Assembly: GCA_016704345.1 (NCBI GenBank)
Contig: JADJAH010000001.1
Location: 344,501-408,500, forward strand
Direction of reading: 5' to 3'
DNA: 64,000 nt
Source of the DNA: Ignavibacteria bacterium
Lineage (GTDB): Bacteria; Bacteroidota; Ignavibacteria; Tepidaquicellales; Tepidaquicellaceae
Part shown: one piece after another, positions 26,734 through 37,184 of the stretch
How positions within the stretch are numbered: position 1 is the first letter of the stretch
Layout: every line of letters starts with the position of its first letter
The notes under the pieces: generated by a model
Seen by the model: only the letters and a program-made list of their open reading frames with translations
The model's database searches: none
What the model was told of the DNA's origin: nothing
Position numbers and translations under genes: made by a program

Positions 26734-29100
26734 CTACTGCCTTGCCATTGCAATCCTTATGCGTTCATCAACATCTATCATGTGGTCATGGCTGTCATCA
26801 CCAATATCAATTTGCACTAATTCAATCTTGCCGGTAAACTTGCTAGTCTGAGTTGTATAATCTGATGTAACAGTCGTTCCGGATTCATAACCTATATCAG
26901 TTGTCTCATCTGCGGAAAAAATCATTGCGTGAGTAAATCCTACGCGACCCTTGCCTACCTGTTTACCGTCATAAAATAAACTCACATCTCCACCCTTTCC
27001 AAGACCGCCGCCGTCATACTTAAATTCCATCCTAAGCTGATGTTTGCCTTTTGGAATATCTTCATCTGCTTCAGTTGTGAATAAATGAATACCCAGTACA
27101 TTATAGGCAAATTTAAGTTTATCATTTTTTGTGTAAACAGTCCAGCCGCCAAATTTTCCTCCCTGTGCGATGAGCACGCCATTTGCAGGTTTGTCTGATA
27201 TCTCAACTTCTGCCGTTACGGAGAAAGACTTATTCTTAATGCTGACCACACTGTTTTCAGAAAGTCTTCCCATTCCTTCAAAAATAATTGAGTATTTCCT
27301 TTGATCAGTGAGGGTCTGCCGGCAGCAATCGGATCAATTCTCTCCGTCTGTCTGTCATCAAGAGGTACGGCATTGTACTTGACAGCTTCAATCAACCATA
27401 GACGTTGCAGCTTATGCAGCATGTCAGGCATTTCCTTGGATAGATCATCTGCCTGTGACCAGTCTTTACTGCCATCATAAAGTTCCCAGATATCTTCATC
27501 AAAAGGAACCATTTTTTGTCCGGTCATTATCCAGGGTGTTCTGTGCTTAGTTACCGCGCTCCAGCCTTTATAATATATTCCACGATTTCCGAACATTTCA
27601 AAGTACTGTACATCATGCTGTTCAGGTGCATTTGCATCACCGAATGAATAGACCATACTTGTGCCTTCATAAGGACTTTGCATTATTCCGTTTACAAATG
27701 AAGGCTCAGGAATTCCGGCCACTTCAAGAACGGTAGGAGCAACATCAATAACATGACTGAACTGGTCTCTGGTTTTACCTTTGTCTTTTATCAGTTTAGG
27801 ATATCTGACAATTGTACCATTCCTCGTCCCGCCCCAATGAGAAGCCACCTGCTTCGTCCATTGATACGGAGTATCCATTGCCCACGCCCAACCTACTGCA
27901 AAGTGATTGTATGATTCCGGGGAGCCAAATTCATCCATTTTTGAAAGCAAAAACTCAGGAGTTTTCAAGTTCGGCCATTCCGTTGAAGTTTGCCATTTCG
28001 TTGAAAGCTCCGTTCAATGTACCCTCTGCAGATGCACCGTTGTCTCCAACGATTATATAGACAAGCGTATCATCGTAAATGTTCAGCTTGTTGAGAGTAT
28101 CTATGATCCGTCCAACATGATGATCTGTATGCTCCATGAAAGCCGCATAAACTTCCATTTCTCTTTCAAGAACCGGTTTCAATTGGTCAGGCATTTCATC
28201 CCAGGCAGGGATCTCCGCATGTCTTTTGGTGAGTTTTGCATCTTGCGGAATTACTCCCAGCTCTTTTTGTTTTGCAAAAGTTATCTCACGTTGTTTGTCC
28301 CAACCATGAGAAAACTTGCCTTTGTATTTTTCAATCCAATCCTTTGGAACATGATGAGGTGCATGTGTTGCTCCGGGAGCAAAGTACATGAAGAACGGCT
28401 TATCAGGAAATAGCGCCTTCTGTTGATTTATCCAAGCAATGGCTTTGTCTGCTAAATCTTCAGTAAGATGATAACCTTCTTCCGGAGTTGCTGGAGGCTC
28501 TATAGGTGTTGTTCCTGCATATAATGCCGGATCCCATTGATTGTTTTCTCCGCCAATAAAACCATAGAAATATTCGAAGCCGCCGCCGCCGGATGGCCAG
28601 TGATCAAAGGGTCCCAAAGGACTGGTCTCCCAAACAGGAACTTCATGGCATTTGCCAAGCTGAGCCGTTGAATATCCATTGAGCTTCAGTGTCTCTGCAA
28701 GAGGCGCCTTGTTTTTTGTCCTGAGAGAATTCTGTCCCGGCGCAGAAGTTGCGGTTTCCGTAATGTTACCCATGCCAACCGAGTGATGATTCCTTCCTGT
28801 CAATAGTGCCTGACGTGTTGGTGAGCAAAGTGCACAGGTATGAAATCTTGTATACTTCAAACCATCTGCTGCCACCTTTTCAAAATTCGGAGTATGGCAG
28901 GGTCCGCCAAAGGCACTCGTTGAACCAAATCCCGCATCATCAATGAGTACGAGCAAGACATTTGGAGCTCCATCCGGAGGACGAAGTTCACGTATAGGAG
29001 GATATTTAGTATCCGGATCTTTTGCGTCATAAGTAGTTAGTCCAAAGTGGACTAAGTCAGGAATGGGAAGTACTGATCGTTGGAGCTTCTTTGTATCCAT
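26734..29100 (-). CDS. Arylsulfatase (two frameshifts)
   Basis: Three overlapping frames make one protein of about 789 residues, the length of large AtsD-type bacterial arylsulfatases. Order: N-terminal LLVLIDDAGFGS metal site; C-S-P-T-R in HTCALCSPTRQALLTGRNH, where the Cys is the formylglycine precursor; metal residues in VGDNGAS; then a C-terminal beta-sandwich after E-G-M-G-R-L-S-E-N. Frame breaks lie at about 27962-27965 (A run, +1 or -2) and 27280-27284 (A run, -1); correcting them restores family sequence. It hydrolyses sulfate esters. No signal peptide is visible, so it appears cytoplasmic unless exported otherwise. The formylglycine-generating enzyme is not in the window. Confidence 0.85.
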
Positions 29101-29307
29101 TGCCAGAAATTATTTAAGTTATGAGAAACCCGGCGACATAGTGGTTAAGCATCCGGAGATGAGATTCAATTGGAGCTAAAATGTTTTTCCTCTGCCAATA
29201 TTCAATTCACAATTCATCGAAACGTTTCAAAACATATTCATATTTACAGAGTACGAATTCTATTAAGAAATTTGAAACAACTTCCTGTTTACATACGATT
29301 CGACAAG

Positions 29308-32300
29308 TTATTCCTTAGCCTCACCGTCATCTTTCTTTTCTTTTGCAAGCGATTCATAAATCTTCCATTTGCTGTTCACGGCTTCCTGAGCCTTCTTCAT
29401 AAGATCTTTTGCGTGCTCAGGCATGAGCAACGAAAGCATCTTGTAACGATTCTCTTTGTAAGCATAATCTTCAAACTTGATCTTCGCCGCTCCTGAATCC
29501 AGTTTTAATGGGTTCATCCCTTTCTCAACATTTCTCGGATCGTATCTGTACAGCGTCCAGTATGCACTGTCAACTGCGGCTTTCTGATTATCGATCGCCT
29601 TGCTCATGTTGATACCGTGTGCGATGCAATGTGAGTAAGCAATTATCAATGACGGTCCGTCGTATGACTCCGCCTCCAGGAACGCGCGCAATGTCTGCGT
29701 ATCGTTTGCGCCCATAGCAACTTTCGCAACGTAAACATTTCCGTAGTTCATTGCCATCATTCCAAGATCTTTCTTCGGGGTTGACTTTCCGGCGGCGGCA
29801 AACTTTGCCACTGCTCCAAGTCCTGTAGATTTCGACATCTGTCCGCCCGTGTTGGAATAGACTTCCGTATCAAGAACAAGTATGTTAACATTTCTTCCGG
29901 TTGACATTACATGATCAAGTCCGCCGAATCCTATATCATAAGCCCAGCCGTCGCCGCCGATAATCCAAACGGATTTCTTGACAAGATAGTCGCCAAGACT
30001 CAATAGATCCTTAGCCTTTGAAGAATTCACTGATGCCAACTTCTCTTTCATAAGTTTTACTCTTTCTCTCTGCTCGTGGATTCCTGTTTCATCGGACTGA
30101 TTCGCGTTCAACAATTCATTCACAAGCGTTTCACCTATTTCGGAAGAGAGATCTTTCAAAAGTTCTTTAGCATATTCGTTATGCTTGTCAACCGAAAGTC
30201 TCATGCCGAGTCCGAACTCACCGTTGTCTTCAAACAGAGAATTAGACCATGAAGGACCGCGACCTTCTTTGTTCAACGTCCATGGAGTTGTCGGAAGATT
30301 GCCGCCGTAAATGGATGAACAGCCTGTCGCATTGGCAATCAAAGCCCTGTCTCCAAACAACTGCGAAACGAGTTTGACATAAGGTGTTTCGCCGCAACCA
30401 GAGCACGCTCCGGAAAATTCAAACAGCGGTTGAAGCAACTGACTTCCCTTTACAGTACTGACGTGAGCCTTGGTTCTGTCAATGTCGGGAATTGTTAGGA
30501 AATAGTCCCAGTTCTCTCGCTCCTGGATTCTGAGCGGGATCTGCGGAGCCATGTTAAGCGCCTTGAGCTTGACTTCCTTCTTATTCTTTACGGGACAAAT
30601 TTCAACACACAGTCCGCATCCGGTACAATCTTCAACTGCAACTTGAATTGAGTAAGCTGTCCCTTCATCAAAGTCCATGCCTTTTGCCTTCATGTGTTTG
30701 AATGAAGATGGAGCAGATGAAACAAGATTCTCGTCATAAGCCTTGATCCTGATCGTAGCATGAGGACAGATCATTGCGCACTTGCCGCACTGAATGCAAA
30801 TGCTTTCATCCCAAACGGGAACTTCGAGTGCAATGTTTCTCTTCTCCCACTGCGCAGTTGCTGACGGAAAAGTCCCGTCCACAGGCATTTGGCTGACCGG
30901 CACTTCATCACCGAGTCCTTCGATGATCTTCGACAGCGTTGTCTTTACAAAATCAGGAGCATTTGGTGATACCAGAGGGGTAAGTTCAATGTCGCTGATC
31001 ATTGCTGAAGTGAGGTCTATCTTGTGAAGATTCTCAAGCGTCTTGTCAACCGCTTCATAATTTTTCTTTACGATTTCTTCGCCCTTTGAGCCGTAAGTTT
31101 TTTTGATTGACTTCCTGATTTGCTCAATGGCTTCATCCTTTGGCAATACGCCGGAGATAGCGAAGAAGCAAGTCTGCATGATTGTGTTAACGCGCGAACC
31201 CATGCCGGCTTCTTTGGCAACTGCATAACCGTCAATAACATAAAACTCAAGCTTCTTGTCAATGATCTGCTGGCAGACTTTAGCAGGGAGTTTCGAGAAA
31301 GTTTCTTCTTTGCTGTAAGGTGAGTTTAGAAGAAACACCCCACCGTCGCGGATGTTGCGCATCACATCAAACTTCTCCATAAGATTGAACTGATGACAAG
31401 CGACGAAATCAGCAACCTGTACTAAATAAGTTGACTTGATCGGCTTCTTTCCGAAACGCAAATGAGAAATGGTAGTTGAGCCGGACTTCTTTGAATCATA
31501 TTCAAAATATCCCTGAGCATAATTGTCAGTTTCTTCTCCTATTATTTTGATCGAGTTCTTGTTTGCGCCAACAGTGCCGTCCGAGCCAAGTCCATAAAAT
31601 AATCCACAGAAAGTTCCTTCATCATGGATACGGAATGACTTATCGAAATCAAGACTCGTGAAAGTCACATCGTCATTTATTCCGACAGTGAAATGATTTT
31701 TCGGCGTATCCTTCTTAAGCTCATCGTATACCGCCTTCACCATTGTTGGAGTGAATTCTTTTGATGACAAACCGTATCTGCCGCCGATTATCTTCGGCAT
31801 TGATTTGAAGGGAGTCTTGCCTTCAGAAAATGATTCATTGATAGCTGTGACGACATCGAGATATAGAGGTTCACCCATACTTCCCGGTTCCTTTGTCCTG
31901 TCGAGTACCGCAATTTTCTTGACTGAAGCAGGGAAAGCATTTACAAAGTGCTCCATGGAGAATGGCCTGAATAAACGGATCTTAAGCAGTCCGATCTTTT
32001 CGCCTTTTGGCAGAAGATAGTCAATTGTCTCTTCCGCTGTCTCTGCACCGGAGCCCATCATTACTATCACTTTATCGGCATCCGGAGCTCCATAGTATTC
32101 AAACAACTTGTATTGTCTTCCCGCGATTTCATTAAATTTATCCATCGCCTTTTGGACTATTTCCGGACATTGAAGATAAAACTTGTTAACTGTCTCACGT
32201 CCCTGAAAGTATACGTCGGGATTTTGTGCTGTTCCTCTGATGAACGGATTGTCCGGCGTCAGAGCCCGCGCCCTGTGTTCCTTTACTTTATCATCATCAA

Positions 32301-32883
32301 TCATTGCAACGATGTCTTCGATGTTTAGCTGTTCAATCTTCACAACTTCGTGAGAAGTCCTGAAGCCGTCGAAGAAGTGCATGAAAGGGATCCTGCTTTC
32401 GAGTGATGCCCGTTGTGAGATGAGTGCAAAATCCATGACTTCCTGCACATTGTTCGAGCAGAGCATGGCAAAGCCGGTCTGCCTTGTAGCCATAACATCA
32501 CTGTGATCGCCGAATATCGAAAGCGCCTGCGCGGATAAAGATCGTGCAGTAACGTGAAACACTGTTGATGTAAGTTCTCCCGCGATCTTGTACATGTTCG
32601 GAATCATCAGCAGGAGGCCCTGCGATGCGGTGAATGTAGTAGTAAGCGAGCCGCTTTGCAGTGCTCCGTGAACTGCTCCGGCGGCGCCGCCCTCGCTTTG
32701 CATTTCAATTACAGAAGGGACTGTGCCCCAGATATTTTTCTGACCGACGGATGACCAAGAGTCGGAAAGTTCTCCCATAGGAGATGAGGGTGTGATCGGA
32801 TAAATTGCGATTACTTCGTTTACTTTGTGAGCAACATAAGCGGCAGCTTCATTGCCATCGATCGTAACAAACTTCCTTTGCAT
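29308..32883 (-). CDS. nifJ: Pyruvate:ferredoxin (flavodoxin) oxidoreductase
   Basis: 1191 aa single-chain PFOR, full length. It decarboxylates pyruvate with CoA to acetyl-CoA and reduces ferredoxin or flavodoxin. Domain I starts with A-I-Y-P-I-T-P-S-S-P-M-G. The ferredoxin-like domain has two 4Fe-4S motifs, CIQCGKCAMICP and CTGCGLCVEICP. The proximal cluster and thiamine diphosphate domain show ACSGCGETPY and GGDGWAYDIG ... NTGGQMSKS. Cytoplasmic and oxygen-sensitive. It is a single-gene unit between pyrG and the arylsulfatase. Confidence 0.97.
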   Translation of the reverse strand: MQRKFVTIDGNEAAAYVAHKVNEVIAIYPITPSSPMGELSDSWSSVGQKNIWGTVPSVIEMQSEGGAAGAVHGALQSGSLTTTFTASQGLLLMIPNMYKIAGELTSTVFHVTARSLSAQALSIFGDHSDVMATRQTGFAMLCSNNVQEVMDFALISQRASLESRIPFMHFFDGFRTSHEVVKIEQLNIEDIVAMIDDDKVKEHRARALTPDNPFIRGTAQNPDVYFQGRETVNKFYLQCPEIVQKAMDKFNEIAGRQYKLFEYYGAPDADKVIVMMGSGAETAEETIDYLLPKGEKIGLLKIRLFRPFSMEHFVNAFPASVKKIAVLDRTKEPGSMGEPLYLDVVTAINESFSEGKTPFKSMPKIIGGRYGLSSKEFTPTMVKAVYDELKKDTPKNHFTVGINDDVTFTSLDFDKSFRIHDEGTFCGLFYGLGSDGTVGANKNSIKIIGEETDNYAQGYFEYDSKKSGSTTISHLRFGKKPIKSTYLVQVADFVACHQFNLMEKFDVMRNIRDGGVFLLNSPYSKEETFSKLPAKVCQQIIDKKLEFYVIDGYAVAKEAGMGSRVNTIMQTCFFAISGVLPKDEAIEQIRKSIKKTYGSKGEEIVKKNYEAVDKTLENLHKIDLTSAMISDIELTPLVSPNAPDFVKTTLSKIIEGLGDEVPVSQMPVDGTFPSATAQWEKRNIALEVPVWDESICIQCGKCAMICPHATIRIKAYDENLVSSAPSSFKHMKAKGMDFDEGTAYSIQVAVEDCTGCGLCVEICPVKNKKEVKLKALNMAPQIPLRIQERENWDYFLTIPDIDRTKAHVSTVKGSQLLQPLFEFSGACSGCGETPYVKLVSQLFGDRALIANATGCSSIYGGNLPTTPWTLNKEGRGPSWSNSLFEDNGEFGLGMRLSVDKHNEYAKELLKDLSSEIGETLVNELLNANQSDETGIHEQRERVKLMKEKLASVNSSKAKDLLSLGDYLVKKSVWIIGGDGWAYDIGFGGLDHVMSTGRNVNILVLDTEVYSNTGGQMSKSTGLGAVAKFAAAGKSTPKKDLGMMAMNYGNVYVAKVAMGANDTQTLRAFLEAESYDGPSLIIAYSHCIAHGINMSKAIDNQKAAVDSAYWTLYRYDPRNVEKGMNPLKLDSGAAKIKFEDYAYKENRYKMLSLLMPEHAKDLMKKAQEAVNSKWKIYESLAKEKKDDGEAKE

Positions 32884-33160
32884 TAGGTGTGACTCCTGTG
32901 ATATGTTAATGTTGAAAAATTCAAAAAATACTTTATGTGTAAAAATGCCTTAATGCAATAACTATTACCATACCAATTTTAAAATCAGACTAAACTTGTC
33001 GGGGATTGCATCTGGAGTGGGGCTCAAATTCTGAAGTTATTGCTTTGAAGCAGAATCATTCATGAAAAAATTTAATGTAACAGCCGGCAGGTGTCAATGC
33101 TTCTTTGTAGGATTTTTTATTATTGGCTACTGAAAAACTCCTTTCGGCACAATTTTCACA

Positions 33161-34765
33161 TTAAACACACTCTTTGACAAATTCTCTGAACAACGGATGC
33201 GGATCAATCACACGCGACTTGAACTCGGGATGAAACTGGCATGCAATAAAGAAAGGATGCATTGATTTGGGAAGCTCGACTATCTCCACGAGCGTGCTGT
33301 CCGGTGACAATCCGCTGAGGATCATTCCTTTGTCCGTCAGATTCTTTCTGTAATTGTTGTTTACTTCATAACGATGTCTGTGACGCTCGTTTACGAATTC
33401 CCTTTTGTAACATTTGTACGCAAGTGAGTTTTTTTCGATGATGCAAGGGTATGCACCAAGCCTCATAGATCCGCCTTTCATTTTTACTGACTTCTGATAT
33501 TCCATTATGTCTATCACACTGTATCTTGATTCTTTGAACTCCGTCGAATTTGCGTTCTTCAGTCCGCAAACATTTCTTGCAAACTCAATCACTGCACATT
33601 GCAGTCCCAGACAAATTCCGAAGAACGGTAACTTCTTTTCTCTTGCATACTTGATTGCGGCTATCTTTCCTTCAATGCCTCTTTCACCAAATCCCGGACA
33701 AACTAATATTCCCTTTACCTTTCCAAGTACCTGCGACAAGCCCGATTTGTTCTTCTCAATTTCTTCCGAATCTATCCATTGCAGATTCACTTTCACACCG
33801 TTATAAGCACCGGCATGTATGAATGATTCCGTGATACTCTTGTATGCGTCTGGAATAAGGTTGTACTTTCCGCAGATACCGATTGTAATTTCTTTCTCCG
33901 GATCAGTGATCTTGCTCACAACTTTTTTCCACGTGGAGAGTTTTGGCGGGGACGCACGGAGGTTCAGCTTCTCAAGCACAACTTCATCAAACCTTTCCTT
34001 CTTCAGCATCAACGGAACTTCATAAATTGACTTAGCATCAAGCGCCTGCATAACAGAGTCTGTCTCAATGTTGCAGAACAATCCAATTTTTGATTTTATC
34101 TCTTTTGAGATACTCTGTTCACTTCTGCACAAAAGTATGTCCGGCTGAATTCCGATCTCAAGCAGAGTCTTAACAGAATGCTGTGTCGGCTTTGTCTTCA
34201 GCTCTCCCGCAGATTTTATGAACGGCAACAATGTCAGATGCACACTCAAAGAATTATGCTTGCCTACATCAAACATCAACTGCCTCATTGCTTCAAGAAA
34301 CGGCAGAGACTCAATATCACCAACCGTGCCTCCAATTTCTGAAATTATGATGTCATACTTCTTTTCCTTTTCCAGAAGTCTTATGCGTCTCTTGATCTCA
34401 TCCGTTATGTGAGGTATAACCTGAACAGTAGCGCCAAGATAGTCACCTCTTCTTTCCCTGGTAATGACCTCGTTGTAAATCTGCCCCGTTGTCATATTAT
34501 TTGCCTTCGACATGTTCTCATCAAGAAACCTTTCGTAATGACCTAAGTCGAGATCAGTCTCCGAGCCGTCATCTGTAACGAACACTTCACCATGCTGAAT
34601 CGGTGACATTGTTCCGGGATCAACATTAATGTATGGGTCAAGCTTTTGGATAGTCACTCGGAGTCCTCTTGATTTCAGAAGAAGCCCGAGTGAAGCTGCG
34701 GCAATACCTTTGCCGAGAGATGATACAACTCCGCCTGTGAGGAAAATATATTTCGTGTTTTTCAA
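33161..34765 (-). CDS. pyrG: CTP synthase
   Basis: 534 aa. ATP-dependent amination of UTP to CTP with glutamine. The N-terminal synthase domain begins K-Y-I-F-L-T-G-G-V-V-S-S-L-G-K-G (P-loop); the C-terminal class I amidotransferase domain carries the nucleophile Cys in FFGICLGLQ and the His/Glu of QFHPEF. Family-standard length. It is the last gene of a minus-strand run plsC-gatC-kdsB-acetyltransferase-pyrG with gaps of 14 nt or less between most members. Confidence 0.97.
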   Translation of the reverse strand: MKNTKYIFLTGGVVSSLGKGIAAASLGLLLKSRGLRVTIQKLDPYINVDPGTMSPIQHGEVFVTDDGSETDLDLGHYERFLDENMSKANNMTTGQIYNEVITRERRGDYLGATVQVIPHITDEIKRRIRLLEKEKKYDIIISEIGGTVGDIESLPFLEAMRQLMFDVGKHNSLSVHLTLLPFIKSAGELKTKPTQHSVKTLLEIGIQPDILLCRSEQSISKEIKSKIGLFCNIETDSVMQALDAKSIYEVPLMLKKERFDEVVLEKLNLRASPPKLSTWKKVVSKITDPEKEITIGICGKYNLIPDAYKSITESFIHAGAYNGVKVNLQWIDSEEIEKNKSGLSQVLGKVKGILVCPGFGERGIEGKIAAIKYAREKKLPFFGICLGLQCAVIEFARNVCGLKNANSTEFKESRYSVIDIMEYQKSVKMKGGSMRLGAYPCIIEKNSLAYKCYKREFVNERHRHRYEVNNNYRKNLTDKGMILSGLSPDSTLVEIVELPKSMHPFFIACQFHPEFKSRVIDPHPLFREFVKECV

Positions 34766-34779
34766 TTTGATAATATTAT

Positions 34780-35271
34780 TCAGATTACTTTCGCGTACAC
34801 TTTACAATCTACAGGAACTCCGTTCTTTACCCGACCCTTCTCCATAGTTCCTTCATATTCAAATCCGCACTTCAGCAATATCTTTTCGGATGCATAGTTT
34901 CCTTCAAAAACAATCGCGCTCAATCTCACGAGAGATAGATCTTCAAATGCAATTTCCATGATTTGTTTCAACGCTTCCGAGCCATAGCCGCAGTTCCAGT
35001 ATTCTTCGCCGATCCAATAGCCAACTTCCGCATAGTAGTTTTGTTTGATACGAAGTCCGATGCCTCCAATATGTATGCCGCCGGTTTCTATCGCAAACCT
35101 CCTTACATCCGGAATATTAATGTCAAAGATGGAATTTGCTATAAAGTAGTCCGCATCTTTATAAGTATAGGGACTTGGAACTGACAACAGCCACTTTTCA
35201 ACATTCGGATTATTCAGCAGTTTTACGAGACTGTCCCTGTGGTCAAACCTGTAGTTCACAAGCTCAACCAT
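34780..35271 (-). CDS. GNAT family N-acetyltransferase (RimJ/RimL type)
   Basis: 163 aa from the ATG at 35271, which overlaps the kdsB stop codon (ATGGTTGA), a typical coupled start. A longer frame reaches 35313 but lies wholly inside kdsB. Motif V-G-Y-W-I-G-E-E-Y-W-N-C-G-Y-G-S-E-A is the acetyl-CoA-binding A motif of RimJ/RimL-like enzymes; ASEKILLKCGFEYEG is motif B. It transfers an acetyl group to an unknown amine substrate. Confidence 0.88.
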   Translation of the reverse strand: MVELVNYRFDHRDSLVKLLNNPNVEKWLLSVPSPYTYKDADYFIANSIFDINIPDVRRFAIETGGIHIGGIGLRIKQNYYAEVGYWIGEEYWNCGYGSEALKQIMEIAFEDLSLVRLSAIVFEGNYASEKILLKCGFEYEGTMEKGRVKNGVPVDCKVYAKVI

Positions 35272-35979
35272 TTGCAAGCGCTCTGCGGATATCATCAGGA
35301 GTATCAATGGCAATAGAATCTTTTCCGATCATCACCACTCTTATTTTGTAACCATTTTCGATAATTCTGAGCTGCTCAAGTTTTTCTTTCAGCTCCAGCG
35401 GAGTCTTCTTCAATGCTCCAAACGTAAGAAGAAATTTCTTCCTGAAAGAATAAATGCCTATATGCTTGAGGTATGAAAATTTCATATCATATCCGTCATA
35501 GGGAATTGGTGAGCGGGAAAAATAAATTGCATCTCCGTTCTTATCAACAATCACTTTGACTTTATTTGGATCTCTGACGTCATTCACATTTTTAAATTTC
35601 ACCGCAGGAGTTGCGACCTGAACTGATTTGTCTCCGGAGAATGGTTTGATCACTTTGTCAATACTCAAAGGATCAATAAACGGCTCATCTCCCTGAACAT
35701 TTACTACAATATCACAGTGCATATCTTTGACAATTTCTATGACCGGTCAGTTCCCGAGTGATGCTTTGATGAAGTCATGATTGCCTCACCGCCAAAGCTT
35801 TCTACACATTCAATAATTCTTTTGTCTTCCGTTGCTACAATGATTCTGTCAACAAGTTTTGCTTTTGCACATTGCTCATAAACTCTTTGCACCATAGGCT
35901 TACCGTTGATGATTGCGAGCGGTTTCCCGGGAAACCTTGTTGAGCCGTACCTTGCAGGAATTACAGCAACAGTCTTCAT
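35264..35979 (-). CDS. kdsB: CMP-KDO synthetase (3-deoxy-manno-octulosonate cytidylyltransferase), frameshifted
   Basis: Two abutting frames form one gene of about 238 residues, the family length. It activates KDO with CTP for lipid A core synthesis, so the cell makes LPS. N-terminal I-P-A-R-Y-G-S-T-R-F-P-G-K-P and V-N-V-Q-G-D-E-P-F-I are diagnostic. The frame is lost at the GG pair 35743-35744 (coding strand CGGTCATAG); one extra G gives T-D-R-V-I-E-I-V-K-D, as expected for the family. It overlaps gatC by 4 nt. The break is probably a sequencing indel, since kdsB is normally essential. Confidence 0.88.
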
Positions 35980-36266
35980 TTGTCCAGAACTTTAGGAACT
36001 TTGAAATACTTGCCGGTTCTTGCCGGAGAATTTTTCAATGCTTCTTCCGTTGTGATGCAATCTGTCGGCTCATCATGTCTCAAAACATTTTCAATCTCAT
36101 TAATGTTCTCCAGCGGCTCAACATTTGTAAGGTCAAGCTCATTGAGAGTGTCAATGTAACCGAGAATCTGATTCATATCGCCCTTGAGTTTCTCGAGTTC
36201 AACATCATTAAACTTCAACTTAGCAAGAGTCGCGATTTTTTCAACATCTTTTATTGTAACTGACAT
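35976..36266 (-). CDS. gatC: Asp-tRNA(Asn)/Glu-tRNA(Gln) amidotransferase subunit C
   Basis: 96 aa, usual length. S-V-T-I-K-D-V-E-K-I-A-T-L-A-K-L at the N-terminus and L-D-L-T-N-V-E-P-L centrally are the GatC signatures, and the protein stabilises the GatA-GatB complex that amidates mischarged tRNA. gatA and gatB are not in the window. Nine nt separate it from plsC upstream; 4-nt overlap with kdsB downstream. Confidence 0.93.
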   Translation of the reverse strand: MSVTIKDVEKIATLAKLKFNDVELEKLKGDMNQILGYIDTLNELDLTNVEPLENINEIENVLRHDEPTDCITTEEALKNSPARTGKYFKVPKVLDK

Positions 36267-36275
36267 GTCATTGAA

Positions 36276-36962
36276 TTATTTATTCTCGAGCATTGATTGA
36301 ATTTGCTGCTTAATATTTTCCAGCAAGACTTTGTCCTTGCTGTATGGAACAGGTTTGCCGAAAGTAACCTTAACATTCCCTGATTGAATTCTAAACTTAT
36401 TCCTGGGCATTATCGAGTACGAACCATTTATTGCAGTCGGCACCAGTTCTACTTTTGCCTCATCTGCAATCACAAACATACCGCGTTTGAATTCACCAAG
36501 TGCGCCGTCGAAGCTACGCGTTCCTTCCGGAAAGATTGCAACTGAGATTCCCCTCTTCAACTTTTCCGCCGCCTTCTTAAGTGACTTCATCGCCTCGCGA
36601 ACATTCTCTCTGTTTATGGGGATATATTGTCCCAGATACATACCCCAACCGAGGATTGGTATCTTTGTCAGATTCTCCCTGTAAACAAATCTTACATTAT
36701 TAGGTATGGAGTGCATAAGAACAGGTATGTCGAAGTAGCTTTGATGGTTCGAAACAAAAATATAGCTCTTACTCTTATCGAGTTTATCTGTGCCGGATGT
36801 TGAAACCTTTACGCCCGCTATCATCAGGATACCGTTCCCGAAGACTTTCGAGAGCAAATGTGTAATTTTGCCATTTCTGTCAAACGGTGAAACAAGTATC
36901 GTCAATACGGCAATCAGAATGCAATGTAATGAGATGAAAAGTGCCTTTACATAGGTAAACAC
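36276..36962 (-). CDS. plsC: 1-acyl-sn-glycerol-3-phosphate acyltransferase
   Basis: 228 aa. N-terminal membrane segment, then acyltransferase motif I NHQSYFD (HX4D), motif II region G-M-Y-L-G-Q-Y-I-P-I-N-R, and motif III FPEGTRS. It acylates lysophosphatidic acid to phosphatidic acid at the inner membrane, the step after PlsY. First gene of the plsC-gatC-kdsB-acetyltransferase-pyrG run. Confidence 0.92.
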   Translation of the reverse strand: MFTYVKALFISLHCILIAVLTILVSPFDRNGKITHLLSKVFGNGILMIAGVKVSTSGTDKLDKSKSYIFVSNHQSYFDIPVLMHSIPNNVRFVYRENLTKIPILGWGMYLGQYIPINRENVREAMKSLKKAAEKLKRGISVAIFPEGTRSFDGALGEFKRGMFVIADEAKVELVPTAINGSYSIMPRNKFRIQSGNVKVTFGKPVPYSKDKVLLENIKQQIQSMLENK

Positions 36963-37019
36963 GGGGTTAAAATAGTTAATGAAGAAAACTATTGAAAGCT
37001 AATTAATCAATTTACGCAT

Positions 37020-37138
37020 GAGGTTTCTCCCCTCGGATGAGGTTTCTCCCCTGCGCATGAGGTTTCTCCCCTGGATGAGGTTTCTCCCCGATGAGGTTTC
37101 TCCCTCGCATGAGGTTTCTCCCTGATGAGGTTTCTCCC
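37020..37138. repeat. Seven tandem copies of GAGGTTTCTCCC
   Basis: Copies start at 37020, 37039, 37059, 37077, 37093, 37111 and 37127, each preceded by AT (mostly GAT or GCAT) and separated by 4-8 variable bases, so the period is irregular (16-20 bp). The same 12-mer forms the inverted repeat at 7200-7234. It lies between plsC and the M61 peptidase and contains no gene. Confidence 0.9.
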
Positions 37139-37184
37139 TAAATTGAAAAGTTCTTCTAACTTGCCGAACCCGTCAATTTATTTC

